A DNA stretch of 64,000 bases, taken from the NCBI RefSeq assembly GCF_026626745.1, contig NZ_JAPNJW010000002.1, positions 806,001 to 870,000 on the forward strand, read 5' to 3'. Below, piece by piece: positions 9,644 to 17,572 of this stretch (position 1 is its first letter; the number at the start of each line of letters is the position of its first letter). The position numbers were made by a program, and so were the translations under genes. This DNA is from Nannocystis sp. RBIL2 (GTDB lineage: Bacteria; Myxococcota_A; Polyangia; Nannocystales; Nannocystaceae). The notes beneath the pieces are model-generated. The model saw only the letters and a list, made by a program, of their open reading frames with translations. It had not been told where the DNA came from and did not search any database.

Positions 9644-10475
9644 GCGCCCCCGCGAGAAGTCGTCCAAGGCCGCCACGACGCTGGCGCTCGTCCTGCTCGC
9701 GGCCGCCTGCGCCGCGCCCGAGCCGGCCCCTGCCCCGCCCGCTGCGGAAGCTTTGAGACATGTTCCCTCGAACATGCCCGATCCGCCAGGTCTCATCGAA
9801 CATGCCCCCGAGGACAGCGCGCCGAGCCCCTCCGACGCCGCTCCCCCGTCCGCCGAGCCGACCCCGCCGCCGCTGGCGATCGTCGACCGACCGATCACCT
9901 ACGACGAGGCCCGGATCGCCCGCACGATCGCCTACCGCCGCGCGCACCAGGACCCAGCCGCCAGCGGCGTCGAGATCGAGCCGCGCATGATCATCCTGCA
10001 CCACACCGGCGGCGGCTCGGCCGACGCGACCTGGCGCTACTTCGACCGGCCCACCATCGAGAGCGCGCGCAAGACGATCGCCGACGCCGGCGACCTCAAC
10101 GTCTCGTCCCAGTTCCTCGTCGACCGCGACGGCACGATCTTCCGCCTCATGCCGGAGACCTCGATGGCCCGCCACTGCGTCGGCCTCAACCACCTCGCCA
10201 TCGGCGTCGAGAACGTCGGCGACCTCGACGCGCACCTCCTCACCGACGCCCAGGTCGAGGCCGACGCCGCGCTGGTCCGCGACCTCAAGGCCCGCTTCCC
10301 CGCGATCACGCACCTGCTCGGCCACCACGAGTACCTGGCGCTGGAGGGCCACCCCTACTTCGTCGAGCGCGATCCCAAGTACCGCACCCGCAAGGCCGAC
10401 CCCGGCCCTGCCTTCATGACCAAGGTCCGCGCGCGCGTGGCCGACCTCGGGCTCGAGGGCCCACCTGTCCGTTGA
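9633..10475 (+). CDS. N-acetylmuramoyl-L-alanine amidase, lipoprotein (Amidase_2 fold)
   Basis: 280 residues. Signal peptide with lipobox LAAAC (Cys about 26), then about 60 residues of proline/alanine-rich linker that contains a five-unit 14-nt-period repeat array, then the amidase_2/PGRP domain: IILHHTGGG with the first zinc histidine, ARHCVGLNHLAIGVENVG in the middle and LLGHHEYL near the third ligand. The enzyme should cut the bond between muramic acid and the stem peptide at the cell envelope. Starts inside the end of the phosphoesterase gene. Confidence 0.85.
   Translation: MTAERPREKSSKAATTLALVLLAAACAAPEPAPAPPAAEALRHVPSNMPDPPGLIEHAPEDSAPSPSDAAPPSAEPTPPPLAIVDRPITYDEARIARTIAYRRAHQDPAASGVEIEPRMIILHHTGGGSADATWRYFDRPTIESARKTIADAGDLNVSSQFLVDRDGTIFRLMPETSMARHCVGLNHLAIGVENVGDLDAHLLTDAQVEADAALVRDLKARFPAITHLLGHHEYLALEGHPYFVERDPKYRTRKADPGPAFMTKVRARVADLGLEGPPVR
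9759..9818. repeat. 14-nt-period palindromic array inside CDS, 5 units
   Basis: CATG, CATG, CAGG, CATG and CAGC start at 9759, 9773, 9787, 9801 and 9815, all exactly 14 nt apart. The array encodes the linker between lipobox and amidase domain. Confidence 0.75.
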
Positions 10476-10495
10476 GCCATGCGTGCGCGTCGTTA

Positions 10496-10513
10496 CATGT
10501 CCCTCGGGACAGG
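10496..10513. repeat. 14-nt-period palindromic repeat, one unit
   Basis: CATG, TCCCTCGGGA, CAGG in the short gap upstream of the lipoprotein gene starting at 10557. Confidence 0.65.
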
Positions 10514-10556
10514 CTCGCCGCACTGCCTCCGCGCGTTGAACCGGGCGGCCCGACCC

Positions 10557-11513
10557 ATGACTCCGCGCCTCGTCGTCCCCCTCGTCCTCGCCCTCGCCTG
10601 CACGCCGACGTCGGGCCCAAAGCGCCCCGCTCCGAGCGTTCCTGACGCGCCCGAGCTGCCGGCTGGCCTGACCGGACTGGTCGAGCCGTGGCACCCGTTC
10701 GACCCGCAGCTCGCCGAGAGCGCGCCGGTGTGGCTCGTGACCCGCTACCAGCCGGGCACCTACCCGTGTCGACCCGGCCCCGACGGCTCGCTGGACATGC
10801 TGATCCAGGACCGCTTCACCGCGCTGCAGGTCGTCCGCGGGGCCGTGCAGGCGCCCGGCATCGACCTCGATCTGCACGCCCTGCGAGGGTCGAACTACCC
10901 GCGCGCCTACGCCGAGGAGCGTCGCTATCTCCTGCTCCTTCGGCCAGGTCCCAAGGGACAGGCTCTCCTCGCCGACTCCCAGGCGCTCGGAGGCATGAAC
11001 GATCGCTGGGGGCCCGACGAGGTGCTCGCGGTGATCGACCTCGACCAAGCGGAAGCCGAGGCCGCGGCCGAGCAGGTCCCGGCGTCGCGCAGCGGCGAGT
11101 TCGCCGGCGGGCGCTGGGATCCCGCTCACTGGGCAGCGCTGCGCGCGGCAGCGACGCCCGAGCCCGCACGCCAGCGCGAGCTGGCCGCGTTCCTGCAGAG
11201 CACCGTCGCCCAGCCCCGGGCCCCGCTGGCCGAGGTGCGCGCCTGGCTCGGCCCGCCCGACTCGCAGCACCTGTACGCCAACGGCAGCCGCAGCGACGAC
11301 TACGTGCTGTCCCATCCGGCCTACGCCCAACCGGTCGCAGACGGCCTCTACGGCCAGCTCGAGCTGCGCTACGACGCCCGCCTCCAGCTCCGCGCCGTCG
11401 AGCTCGGCTACCTGCGCTGGCGCGTCTCGCCGCAGCTGCAGTCGTCGACCATGCTCACCGCCGAGGAGCACGCGAAGCTCGGCCTGCCGCGGCTCGAGCT
11501 CGAGTTCCGCTGA
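10557..11513 (+). CDS. Lipoprotein of unknown function
   Basis: 318 residues from the ATG at 10557, chosen because it gives a proper signal peptide with lipobox LALAC (Cys about 15); an earlier in-frame ATG at 10479 would add 26 residues derived from a repeat. No domain recognised. The mature part has a beta-rich region with a conserved-looking C in YPCRPGPDG, an E/A-rich helix, and a C-terminal segment (AWLGPPDS..HLYANGSRSDDYVL, YGQLELRYDARLQLRAVEL) that resembles SmpA/BamE-like small lipoprotein folds, which is only a suggestion. One repeat unit lies in frame at 10945-10962. The gene ends 40 bp before a strong bidirectional terminator. Confidence 0.7.
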   Translation: MTPRLVVPLVLALACTPTSGPKRPAPSVPDAPELPAGLTGLVEPWHPFDPQLAESAPVWLVTRYQPGTYPCRPGPDGSLDMLIQDRFTALQVVRGAVQAPGIDLDLHALRGSNYPRAYAEERRYLLLLRPGPKGQALLADSQALGGMNDRWGPDEVLAVIDLDQAEAEAAAEQVPASRSGEFAGGRWDPAHWAALRAAATPEPARQRELAAFLQSTVAQPRAPLAEVRAWLGPPDSQHLYANGSRSDDYVLSHPAYAQPVADGLYGQLELRYDARLQLRAVELGYLRWRVSPQLQSSTMLTAEEHAKLGLPRLELEFR

Positions 11514-11553
11514 GCGTCCGCGACGACGACCAAACAGGCAGCGACCAAAAGCG

Positions 11554-11583
11554 AAGAGCCCCTGCGAAGTCGCAGGGGCTCTT
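11554..11583. terminator. Bidirectional rho-independent-type terminator
   Basis: A perfect 14-bp stem (arms 11554-11567 and 11570-11583, core GAGCCCCTGCG) has T-rich sequence on the plus-strand 3' side and an AAAA run on the other side, which becomes T-rich on the minus strand. It lies between the convergent lipoprotein gene and tRNA-Cys. Confidence 0.85.
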
Positions 11584-11595
11584 GTCTTCTTCGGG

Positions 11596-11667
11596 AGGCC
11601 TGGGCCGGAATCGAACCGGCGAATAGAGCTTTTGCAGAGCTCTGCCTTACCACTTGGCTACCAGGCC
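11596..11667 (-). tRNA. tRNA-Cys (anticodon GCA)
   Basis: 72-nt cloverleaf on the minus strand. The acceptor stem GGCCTGG pairs with CCAGGCC and the discriminator is U, as expected for cysteine. D-arm GCC/GGC; anticodon stem GAGCT/AGCTC closes the loop CTGCAAA with anticodon GCA; T-arm has GGTTCGATTCC. The 3' CCA is not encoded. A terminator follows directly. Confidence 0.95.
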
Positions 11668-11828
11668 GAAGGGGCGACTTCTTTATCACGGGAAAAAACG
11701 CCGGGCAAGCCCACCCTCATGCATTTTTCTCGGCCCGGGGCCTCACCCGTGACGCGGCCGAATCGCCTCGGCCGCGGCTTTTGGGCCCTGCGGCGGCGAG
11801 GAGCTCGCGCGCCGCAGGCAGGAGGCGA

Positions 11829-12626
11829 TCACAGGCCGTCGAGCGGATCGTCGACGTTCTTGCTGACCGAGATCCCGCCCTTCGGCTTCTCGGACTTGGG
11901 CTCGCCGTCGCCGCTCGACTTGCTGCTGCTGCCGGACTTGCCCTTGTTCTTCTTCTGCTTGTCCTCGTTGGCCGCCAGCTGAGCGTCGAGCGCGGCCTTC
12001 TCGGCCAGCAGCTTCTGCCGCTCCGTCTCGTCCTTGACGTTCTTGAGCTGGTTCTCGATCTCGTCCTTCTGCGACTTGATCTTGTTCTGCTCCTCCTGAA
12101 GGCCCTTCAGCTCCTTCATGAGGGACGCCATCTCGGCCGCGCGCTCGTCGTCTTTCTTCTTCTGCTCGATCTGCGCCAGCCGCTCGGCCTCGTCGCGCTT
12201 CTGGATGTAGTCGTAGATCAAGTAGCCGCCGACGCCGAAGCCGATGACCAGCACGCCGAGGATGCCGTAGAGCCACATCGGGCGGGCCTTCTTCTCGGCC
12301 AGCTTGACCTGCGCGTCGAGGCGCATCTGCTCTTCCTTCAGGCGGGCCTCTTGCTCGGCGCGGGCGCGCAGGTCGGCCTCTTGCAGCCGCAGGCGCTCCT
12401 CTCGCTCACGGGCCTCGCGCTCGGCCGTCTCCTTGGCGATCCGCTCCGCTTCCTCGCGGGCCTTGCGTTCGGCGATCTCACGCGCCTTGCGTTCGGCCTC
12501 TTCACGGGCACGGCGCTCTGCGTCTTCCTTGGCGCGCCGTTCGCTCTCGACCTCGGCCACGCGGGCGGCCTCGAGGTTCTTGAGCTCACTCAGGGCGATG
12601 AGGGCGGAGTTCTCGGTGTTCGACAT
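11829..12626 (-). CDS. Single-pass membrane protein with two long coiled coils
   Basis: 265 residues, not assigned to a family. Residues about 20-110 are an almost pure charged helix made of repeats such as RAREEAERKAREIAERK; a single membrane helix follows at about 118-142 (MWLYGILGVLVIGFGVGGYLI); a second coiled coil covers about 143-225 (KKDDERAAEMASLMKEL) and the tail is lysine/serine-rich. The architecture suggests a structural or tethering protein spanning the inner membrane. Because it shares a strand and neighbourhood with the AgmX/PglI-type gene, a role in the same envelope machinery is possible, but nothing in the sequence proves it. Low-complexity composition makes homology searches unreliable. 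Confidence 0.7.
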   Translation of the reverse strand: MSNTENSALIALSELKNLEAARVAEVESERRAKEDAERRAREEAERKAREIAERKAREEAERIAKETAEREAREREERLRLQEADLRARAEQEARLKEEQMRLDAQVKLAEKKARPMWLYGILGVLVIGFGVGGYLIYDYIQKRDEAERLAQIEQKKKDDERAAEMASLMKELKGLQEEQNKIKSQKDEIENQLKNVKDETERQKLLAEKAALDAQLAANEDKQKKNKGKSGSSSKSSGDGEPKSEKPKGGISVSKNVDDPLDGL

Positions 12627-12867
12627 GGCGAGCAGTGCTCCTGGAGATCAGGGCCCGTGGAGGGCCGGGAAGTCTGTTTCGGTCCGGCGGTCGGCGGTCC
12701 AACGCGAACGACCGAGTCAAAGGTCTCGGCCAGCGCCGCAGCGCAGAACTTCAGGTTGCCGCAAAACCACGGCGCTGCCTAGCCCCTCGTGCCGGGGCGC
12801 TCACAGCGACGCTGTGCGGCCGGCCACGGGCCCGCGGCGACGAACCCGCGCACGGGCGACGAGCGGC

Positions 12868-12903
12868 GAAAACGCGACGGGGCCGCCCCGAAGGACGACC
12901 CCG
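12868..12903 (-). terminator. Rho-independent terminator of the AgmX/PglI-type gene
   Basis: On the minus strand the hairpin has outer stem CGGGG/CCCCG, a mismatch, inner stem GTCC/GGGC and a UUCG tetraloop, then a CGCGTTTTCG tail. It begins 32 bp after the stop at 12935. Confidence 0.7.
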
Positions 12904-12934
12904 CTGGACTGTGCATCGGCGTGCTCGCCGAAGG

Positions 12935-14635
12935 TCAGAAGCTCACCGACACCTGCGTGCCGATCTGCTCCTTCTGGACCTTCTTGAAGGTCGCCTTCTT
13001 GAGCTCCGCGGCCACGCAGTTGGCGAGGCCGTCGTTGCCCGCGGCGTCGACCACGGTCGAGCTCAGCACCGTACCGGACGGGCCGCTGATCGACAGCTTG
13101 ATCGAGACCTTCTCGCCGCCCTTGGCATTCTTGGCGCAGTTGCTCTTGGCGCTGGCCTTGACCGGATTGACGCCCGCCTGGATGTCGGAGAGCTCGAGCT
13201 TCTCCGGCATGCTGGAGTCGGACGGCGGCTTGGAGCCGCTGTCGCCGCCGCCGCCGCCCTTCTTGCCGCACTTCGACGGGTCGAGGATGCAGTCGACGCT
13301 GTAGTCCTCTTTCTTCTCTTCCTTCTTCTCTTCCTTCTTCGGCTCGGTCTTGGCGTCGACGGCGGACGTCTTGCTGTCCGTCTTCTCGCCCTTCTTGTCC
13401 GTCTTCTTCGTCGTCGTCTTGGCGACCGTGCCCTTCTTGTCGTCCGTGGTCGGAGTCGGCGTGTCGGCGCCGCCAGTCTCGTCCGCCTCCTCGTCCTCTT
13501 CCTTCTTCTTCTTCTTGGGCTTGTCGCCGTCGTCCTCGTCTTCCGGCTTCTCCTTCACCTCGGCCGGCTTGATGACTTCGACGATCTTCGTCTCCGGCGT
13601 CGGCGGTGGCCTGGTGAGGATGTACCAAGCCATGCCGCCCATGCCGAGCAGCAGGATCGCCATCAGCGCGTAGAGCGGCGCGTTCGACGAGCGCTGCGGC
13701 TCCGGAGCCGGCGCGTGCTCGACCACCGGCTGGGCCGGGGTCACGAGCAGCGGCGCGGCCGACAGGCCGCCGAAGCCGGTGCCGCCGAAGCTCGGCAGCA
13801 TCGAGTCGTCACGGCCCTCTTCGCCGCCGCCGCCGCCGCCACCGCCGCCGCCACCGCCGCCCATCATGCCGCTCATGGCACGGATGTCGATGAGGCCCGA
13901 ACCTTCGCTGTTGCCCGTGGGCGAGGCCGCCGGGGCACCACCGCCGCCGCCGCCGCCGCCGCTGCCGAGCGAGAACGACGGGCCGCTGGGCGCCGGACCG
14001 CCGCCGCCCTGCTTGCTGCCCATCGCGATCGACGAGAGGCTGTCGAGCGAGAACAACACCGAGTTCTCGTTGCGCGCGCCGGTCAGCGAGGACACGCGCG
14101 GGTTCTCGCCGCTGGCTGCCGGCGAAGCCGACGCCTTCGGGCCGCTGGTCGAGGCCGCGGGTGCCGCCGCTGCGGGCTGGCGCGCGGGCTCGGGCTGACG
14201 GTCGTAGCTCGAGGAGCTCGGCGTCGCCGCGGGTGCGGGCGCGCTGTAGTCGTCGTCGCTGCCGCCCGCGAACGGATCGGGCGCCGCGCTGCGGCCCGGA
14301 GCTGCGGCGAGGTCGGAGAACGCGCCCACGTCACCCAGCGGCAGCCAGTCTTCGAAGCCCTCCTGCCAGACCGAAGTGTCCTTGTCGATCTCTCCGGCGG
14401 CGAAGCGCTCGCGGACCTCGGCCTCGCTGATCGGCCCCACGGTCTCGCCACCGATCGCAAGGTGCCAGCCCGGCTCGTCGGCTGGCGCATCACCACCATC
14501 GTCTGCGCCGCCCGCCTTGTCGCGGACGATGATGACGTTGCTGCACTTCTTGCAGCGGATCTTGAAGGTCTTGCCGCGGACCTTGTCGTCCGCAATCGAG
14601 TATTTGGCTCCGCACTTATCGCATTCGATCTTCAT
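12935..14635 (-). CDS. AgmX/PglI-type protein: zinc ribbon, GYF domain, membrane helix, C-terminal TonB-like domain
   Basis: 566 residues. N-terminal MJ0042-type zinc ribbon (CDKCGAKY, CKKCSN), a GYF_2 domain at about 55-105 (WHLAIGGETVGPISEAEV, SVWQEGFEDWLPL), a long disordered part with two poly-glycine runs, a membrane helix near 325-345 (LYALMAILLLGMGGMAWYIL), a K/E/D-rich periplasmic linker and a C-terminal AgmX/PglI domain (SGTVLSSTVVDAAGND, KKATFKKVQ). In Myxococcus, GltJ/AgmX has this order and links the cytoplasmic MglA switch to the gliding/trafficking complex. Here it stands alone, apart from the coiled-coil gene downstream, so it may serve another envelope machine. Start fits the zinc ribbon exactly. 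Confidence 0.82.
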   Translation of the reverse strand: MKIECDKCGAKYSIADDKVRGKTFKIRCKKCSNVIIVRDKAGGADDGGDAPADEPGWHLAIGGETVGPISEAEVRERFAAGEIDKDTSVWQEGFEDWLPLGDVGAFSDLAAAPGRSAAPDPFAGGSDDDYSAPAPAATPSSSSYDRQPEPARQPAAAAPAASTSGPKASASPAASGENPRVSSLTGARNENSVLFSLDSLSSIAMGSKQGGGGPAPSGPSFSLGSGGGGGGGGAPAASPTGNSEGSGLIDIRAMSGMMGGGGGGGGGGGGGEEGRDDSMLPSFGGTGFGGLSAAPLLVTPAQPVVEHAPAPEPQRSSNAPLYALMAILLLGMGGMAWYILTRPPPTPETKIVEVIKPAEVKEKPEDEDDGDKPKKKKKEEDEEADETGGADTPTPTTDDKKGTVAKTTTKKTDKKGEKTDSKTSAVDAKTEPKKEEKKEEKKEDYSVDCILDPSKCGKKGGGGGDSGSKPPSDSSMPEKLELSDIQAGVNPVKASAKSNCAKNAKGGEKVSIKLSISGPSGTVLSSTVVDAAGNDGLANCVAAELKKATFKKVQKEQIGTQVSVSF

Positions 14636-14709
14636 GAGCGTGATTCCTGGGATTCGCTCGCCAGAGCGCGACGGCGTCCTGCAGAAGTGACTACGTCCGC
14701 GGGGCCGCC

Positions 14710-14738
14710 AGTATAGGAAATGCGGCTGGTAGGTACAA
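14710..14738 (-). promoter_or_regulatory. Sigma-70-type promoter of the AgmX/PglI-type gene
   Basis: Minus strand TTGTAC (14738-14733), 17-nt spacer, TATACT (14715-14710). The predicted leader is about 65 nt and has an AGGA ribosome site before the ATG at 14635. Confidence 0.6.
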
Positions 14739-15041
14739 CCAGACGGAGAAAACAGCCGACGGCCGCAGCTTGGGTCGCCTGGAGCCGCCCTTCGCCGACT
14801 CCTGCCCCACACGAGTTCGGGCTCACCTCACCGGACATCTGCCCAGCGGCCTCTGGGAGCCTCACAGCGCGGGTTTGACCCTGTGGCGCGACAAACGCGC
14901 GGCGACGCTCCAGAGGGTTCATGGAGCGAGTTCGGGGCTGCTGCGGTGCCGGCGCGACCTTCAAGCCGTCACGACGCGGGGCCACCAGCCCGATGGGCCA
15001 GAGCGCTGCAGGGTCGTGACGGCGGCTCACGGGCGATCGGC
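14739..15041. other. Intergenic region between AgmX-type promoter and purA stop
   Basis: About 300 bp without a convincing gene on either strand. Beyond the promoter at its left edge I see no repeat, hairpin or small open frame with coding character. Confidence 0.5.
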
Positions 15042-16325
15042 TCAAAACGGGTCCCGCAGCAAGATGGTCTGCTCTCGATCGGGCCCGAGCGAGACCAGAG
15101 TGATGGGGACGCCGACCTCGTCTGCGATCAGGTCGAGGTAGGCGCGCACGGCGGCGGGGAGATCTTCGAGGCGCCTGGCGGCCGAGATTCGTCCGCGCAG
15201 CGAGGGATCGCCCCATCCAGGCGCCGGGCTGAGCACCGGCACGACCTCGTCGAGCTCGACGTCGCCGGGCGAAGCTCCGTCGACGTAAGCGCGGCATACC
15301 TGGACCTCGGGCATCGCCGCCAGCACGTCGAGCTTGGTGATGCACAGGCCGGTGAGGCCGTTGAGGCGCGCCGCGTAGCGCAGCGCCGGCAGGTCGAGCC
15401 AGCCGCAGTCGCGCGGACGACCCGTGGTGGCGCCGAACTCGTCGCCGGCGTTGCGCAGCTGATCGCCGAGCGGACCCTCGAGCTTGGTCGGGAACGGGCC
15501 GGCGCCGACGCGCGTGGCGTACGCCTTGCTGATGCCCCAGGCCCCGTCGATCGCAGTCGGGCCGACGCCGATGCCCGAGCACACGCCGCCGGCCAGCGTC
15601 GTCGACGACGTCACGAACGGGTACGTGCCGTGGTCGAGGTCGAGGAGGGCCCCCTGCGCGCCTTCGAAGAGCACGCGCTTGCCGGCGCGGATGGCCGCGT
15701 CGACCAGCTCGCCGGCGTCGCACACCTTTTCGCGGAGCCACGTCGCCCACGCCTGCGCACGGACCAGCTCGGCCGCGACGTCGACCCGTTCGCTGGATCC
15801 GAGGCGCGCGATCTCGCCGTCGACGACCTCCTTCGCCAGCTCGAGGCGCGCCCGCAGCCGCTCGGGGCGGAACAGGTCGCGCACCCGGACCCCGCGGCGG
15901 CCCGCCTTCGCTTCATACGCCGGGCCGATCCCGCGGCGCGTCGTCCCGATCTTCGCCGCCTGGGCCCGATCCTCGCGCAGGCCGTCGAGCAGGCGGTGAT
16001 GCGGGAAGATCACGTGGGCGTCGCGCGAGACCCGGAGCTCGCCGCCGTGCAGCATCCCGGCCGACTGCAGCTCCTCGACCTCGGCGCGGAACACGTCGAC
16101 GTCGATCACCATCCCTGCCCCGAGCACGCACGGCGTCCCCGGGTAGGCGCAGCCGGACGGCACCAGGTGGGTCACGAGCTTGCGCCCGCCGATCACCAGA
16201 GTGTGCCCGGCGTTGTTGCCACCGGCGTAGCGCGCCACCAGTTGCGCCTGGCTGGCGAGGTAGTCGACCACCTTGCCTTTGCCCTCGTCGCCCCATTGTG
16301 CGCCGACCACGATCAGCGTCGTCAT
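15042..16325 (-). CDS. purA: Adenylosuccinate synthetase
   Basis: 427 residues, the normal length. Catalyses IMP + aspartate + GTP to adenylosuccinate, the first step from IMP to AMP, in the cytoplasm. Diagnostic motifs: the GTP loop QWGDEGKGK with the catalytic Asp, ARYAGGNNAGHT with the catalytic His, the IMP-binding region IGTTRRGIGPAYE, FEGAQGALLD, and the C-terminal guanine motif ITKLDVL. Its ATG overlaps the hisZ stop by 4 bp (ATGA), so it is the third gene of a tightly coupled DUF1015-hisZ-purA operon. Confidence 0.97.
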   Translation of the reverse strand: MTTLIVVGAQWGDEGKGKVVDYLASQAQLVARYAGGNNAGHTLVIGGRKLVTHLVPSGCAYPGTPCVLGAGMVIDVDVFRAEVEELQSAGMLHGGELRVSRDAHVIFPHHRLLDGLREDRAQAAKIGTTRRGIGPAYEAKAGRRGVRVRDLFRPERLRARLELAKEVVDGEIARLGSSERVDVAAELVRAQAWATWLREKVCDAGELVDAAIRAGKRVLFEGAQGALLDLDHGTYPFVTSSTTLAGGVCSGIGVGPTAIDGAWGISKAYATRVGAGPFPTKLEGPLGDQLRNAGDEFGATTGRPRDCGWLDLPALRYAARLNGLTGLCITKLDVLAAMPEVQVCRAYVDGASPGDVELDEVVPVLSPAPGWGDPSLRGRISAARRLEDLPAAVRAYLDLIADEVGVPITLVSLGPDREQTILLRDPF

Positions 16326-17572
16326 GCTCCGCTCTCCTCCGCCCGGCGCCACGCGCCCGGCTGTCCTTGCGACCAGATCTCGGCCCGCTCGTCGGCGCCG
16401 AAGTACACCAGCACGTCGGCCTCCGCGGCCGCGGCCTGAGCTGCCTCGAGGGAAAGCCCGGCCTGGACCCACGCGCGCCGACCGGCGGCCCGCTCGGCCT
16501 CGGCGCGCGCGGTCGCCAGGGCGCGCGCCTGCGGCTCTCGATTGTGGATCGCCACCATCACGCCGCCCGCTCGCCCCGCGACGACCGCCGCGTCGGCGTC
16601 GAGCGAGGCCTCGAGCGCGTCGAGCTCGACCGCGAAGCCCGCCCCGCCCGCGTAGCGCCCGCCGACCACCAGCGGCCTGGCCGAGCCCGGCGCCCACGCG
16701 CGCAGGCGCAGCCCGGTGTAGTAGTCGAACCCGCGCACCTCGCCGAGGTCGACGATCAGGCGCGCGTGCAGCTCCGGGGCCCGCGCCTCGACCACCGCGA
16801 GCGTCGCCTCGAGCCGGGCCAGCCGCTCGGCCAGCCACGGCCAGCGCGCGCGGATGTCCGCCGGGACATGCCCCAAAATACCTGGCGCTCCGAACAGCTC
16901 GCACAGCAGCCCGAGCCACCGCCGCGGCTCCTCGCCGAGCGCCAGACCCGCGGCGAAGCGCGCCACCCCGCCGGCGTCCTTGCGCGCGAGCAGCCCGTGA
17001 AGCGCCTCGACGTCGCAGCTCGGCAGGCGCTCGAACAGCCCGCGGGCGATGCCGACGTCGGCGACCTCGAGCGCCGCGCCCTGCACCCCGGCGGCCCGCA
17101 GCGCCTCGTCGGCGAGCAAGATCAGCTCCGCGTCGGCCTCGGGCGCGTCGTCGCCGAGCAGCTCGACCCCGACCTGGTGGCGCTCGCTCTGCTCATGTGT
17201 CCCTTCGGACAGGCGCACGACGTCGGCCGCATAGCACAGGCGCACCGCCTCCCCGGCCGCGAGCCGCTCATGCAGCTGCTGCCCGGCGAGACGGGCGATC
17301 TGCGGCGTGATGTCGGAGCGCAGCGTCACCAGCTCGCCCGAGCCCGCCTCGATGAAGCGAACGCAGCGCTGCCGCTCGCGCTCGGCCAGCCAGCGGCCGA
17401 ACACCGCGAAGTACTCGATCGCCGGCGTCACCACCGGGTCGTAGCCCGAGCGGTCGAACACGCCGAGCAGCGCCTCGGTCACGACGCGGCGGCGGCGCGC
17501 GGCGGCGGGCAGCAGATCACGGGCGCCGCGCGGGAGCACCGCGTCGACGCCCTCGGGGAGTCGCGCGCTCAA
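16322..17572 (-). CDS. hisZ: ATP phosphoribosyltransferase regulatory subunit HisZ
   Basis: 416 residues from a TTG start that overlaps the stop of the DUF1015 gene (TTGA) and follows AAGGCAGG. HisZ is a histidyl-tRNA-synthetase paralogue without the anticodon domain that activates the short form of HisG, first enzyme of histidine synthesis. Visible class II features: RSDITPQIARLAG, RHQVGVELLG and DLGEVRGFDYYTG. Two repeat copies lie in frame, at about residues 120-125 (SEGTHEQSE) and 229-240 (LGHVPADI), both in loops. hisG is not in the window, so hisZ is separated from its partner. A GTG ten codons later is an alternative start. Confidence 0.88.
   Translation of the reverse strand: MSARLPEGVDAVLPRGARDLLPAAARRRRVVTEALLGVFDRSGYDPVVTPAIEYFAVFGRWLAERERQRCVRFIEAGSGELVTLRSDITPQIARLAGQQLHERLAAGEAVRLCYAADVVRLSEGTHEQSERHQVGVELLGDDAPEADAELILLADEALRAAGVQGAALEVADVGIARGLFERLPSCDVEALHGLLARKDAGGVARFAAGLALGEEPRRWLGLLCELFGAPGILGHVPADIRARWPWLAERLARLEATLAVVEARAPELHARLIVDLGEVRGFDYYTGLRLRAWAPGSARPLVVGGRYAGGAGFAVELDALEASLDADAAVVAGRAGGVMVAIHNREPQARALATARAEAERAAGRRAWVQAGLSLEAAQAAAAEADVLVYFGADERAEIWSQGQPGAWRRAEESGA
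16853..16884. repeat. 14-nt-period palindromic array inside hisZ, 3 blocks
   Basis: GATG, CATG and CCTG start at 16853, 16867 and 16881. A further unit (TGTG, TCCCTTCGGA, CAGG) is at 17196-17213 in the same gene. Confidence 0.65.

Noticed and set aside
13779-14198. Proline-rich plus-strand frame opposite the poly-glycine runs
   Set aside because: It is the antisense of GGC/GCC codon runs in the AgmX/PglI-type gene.
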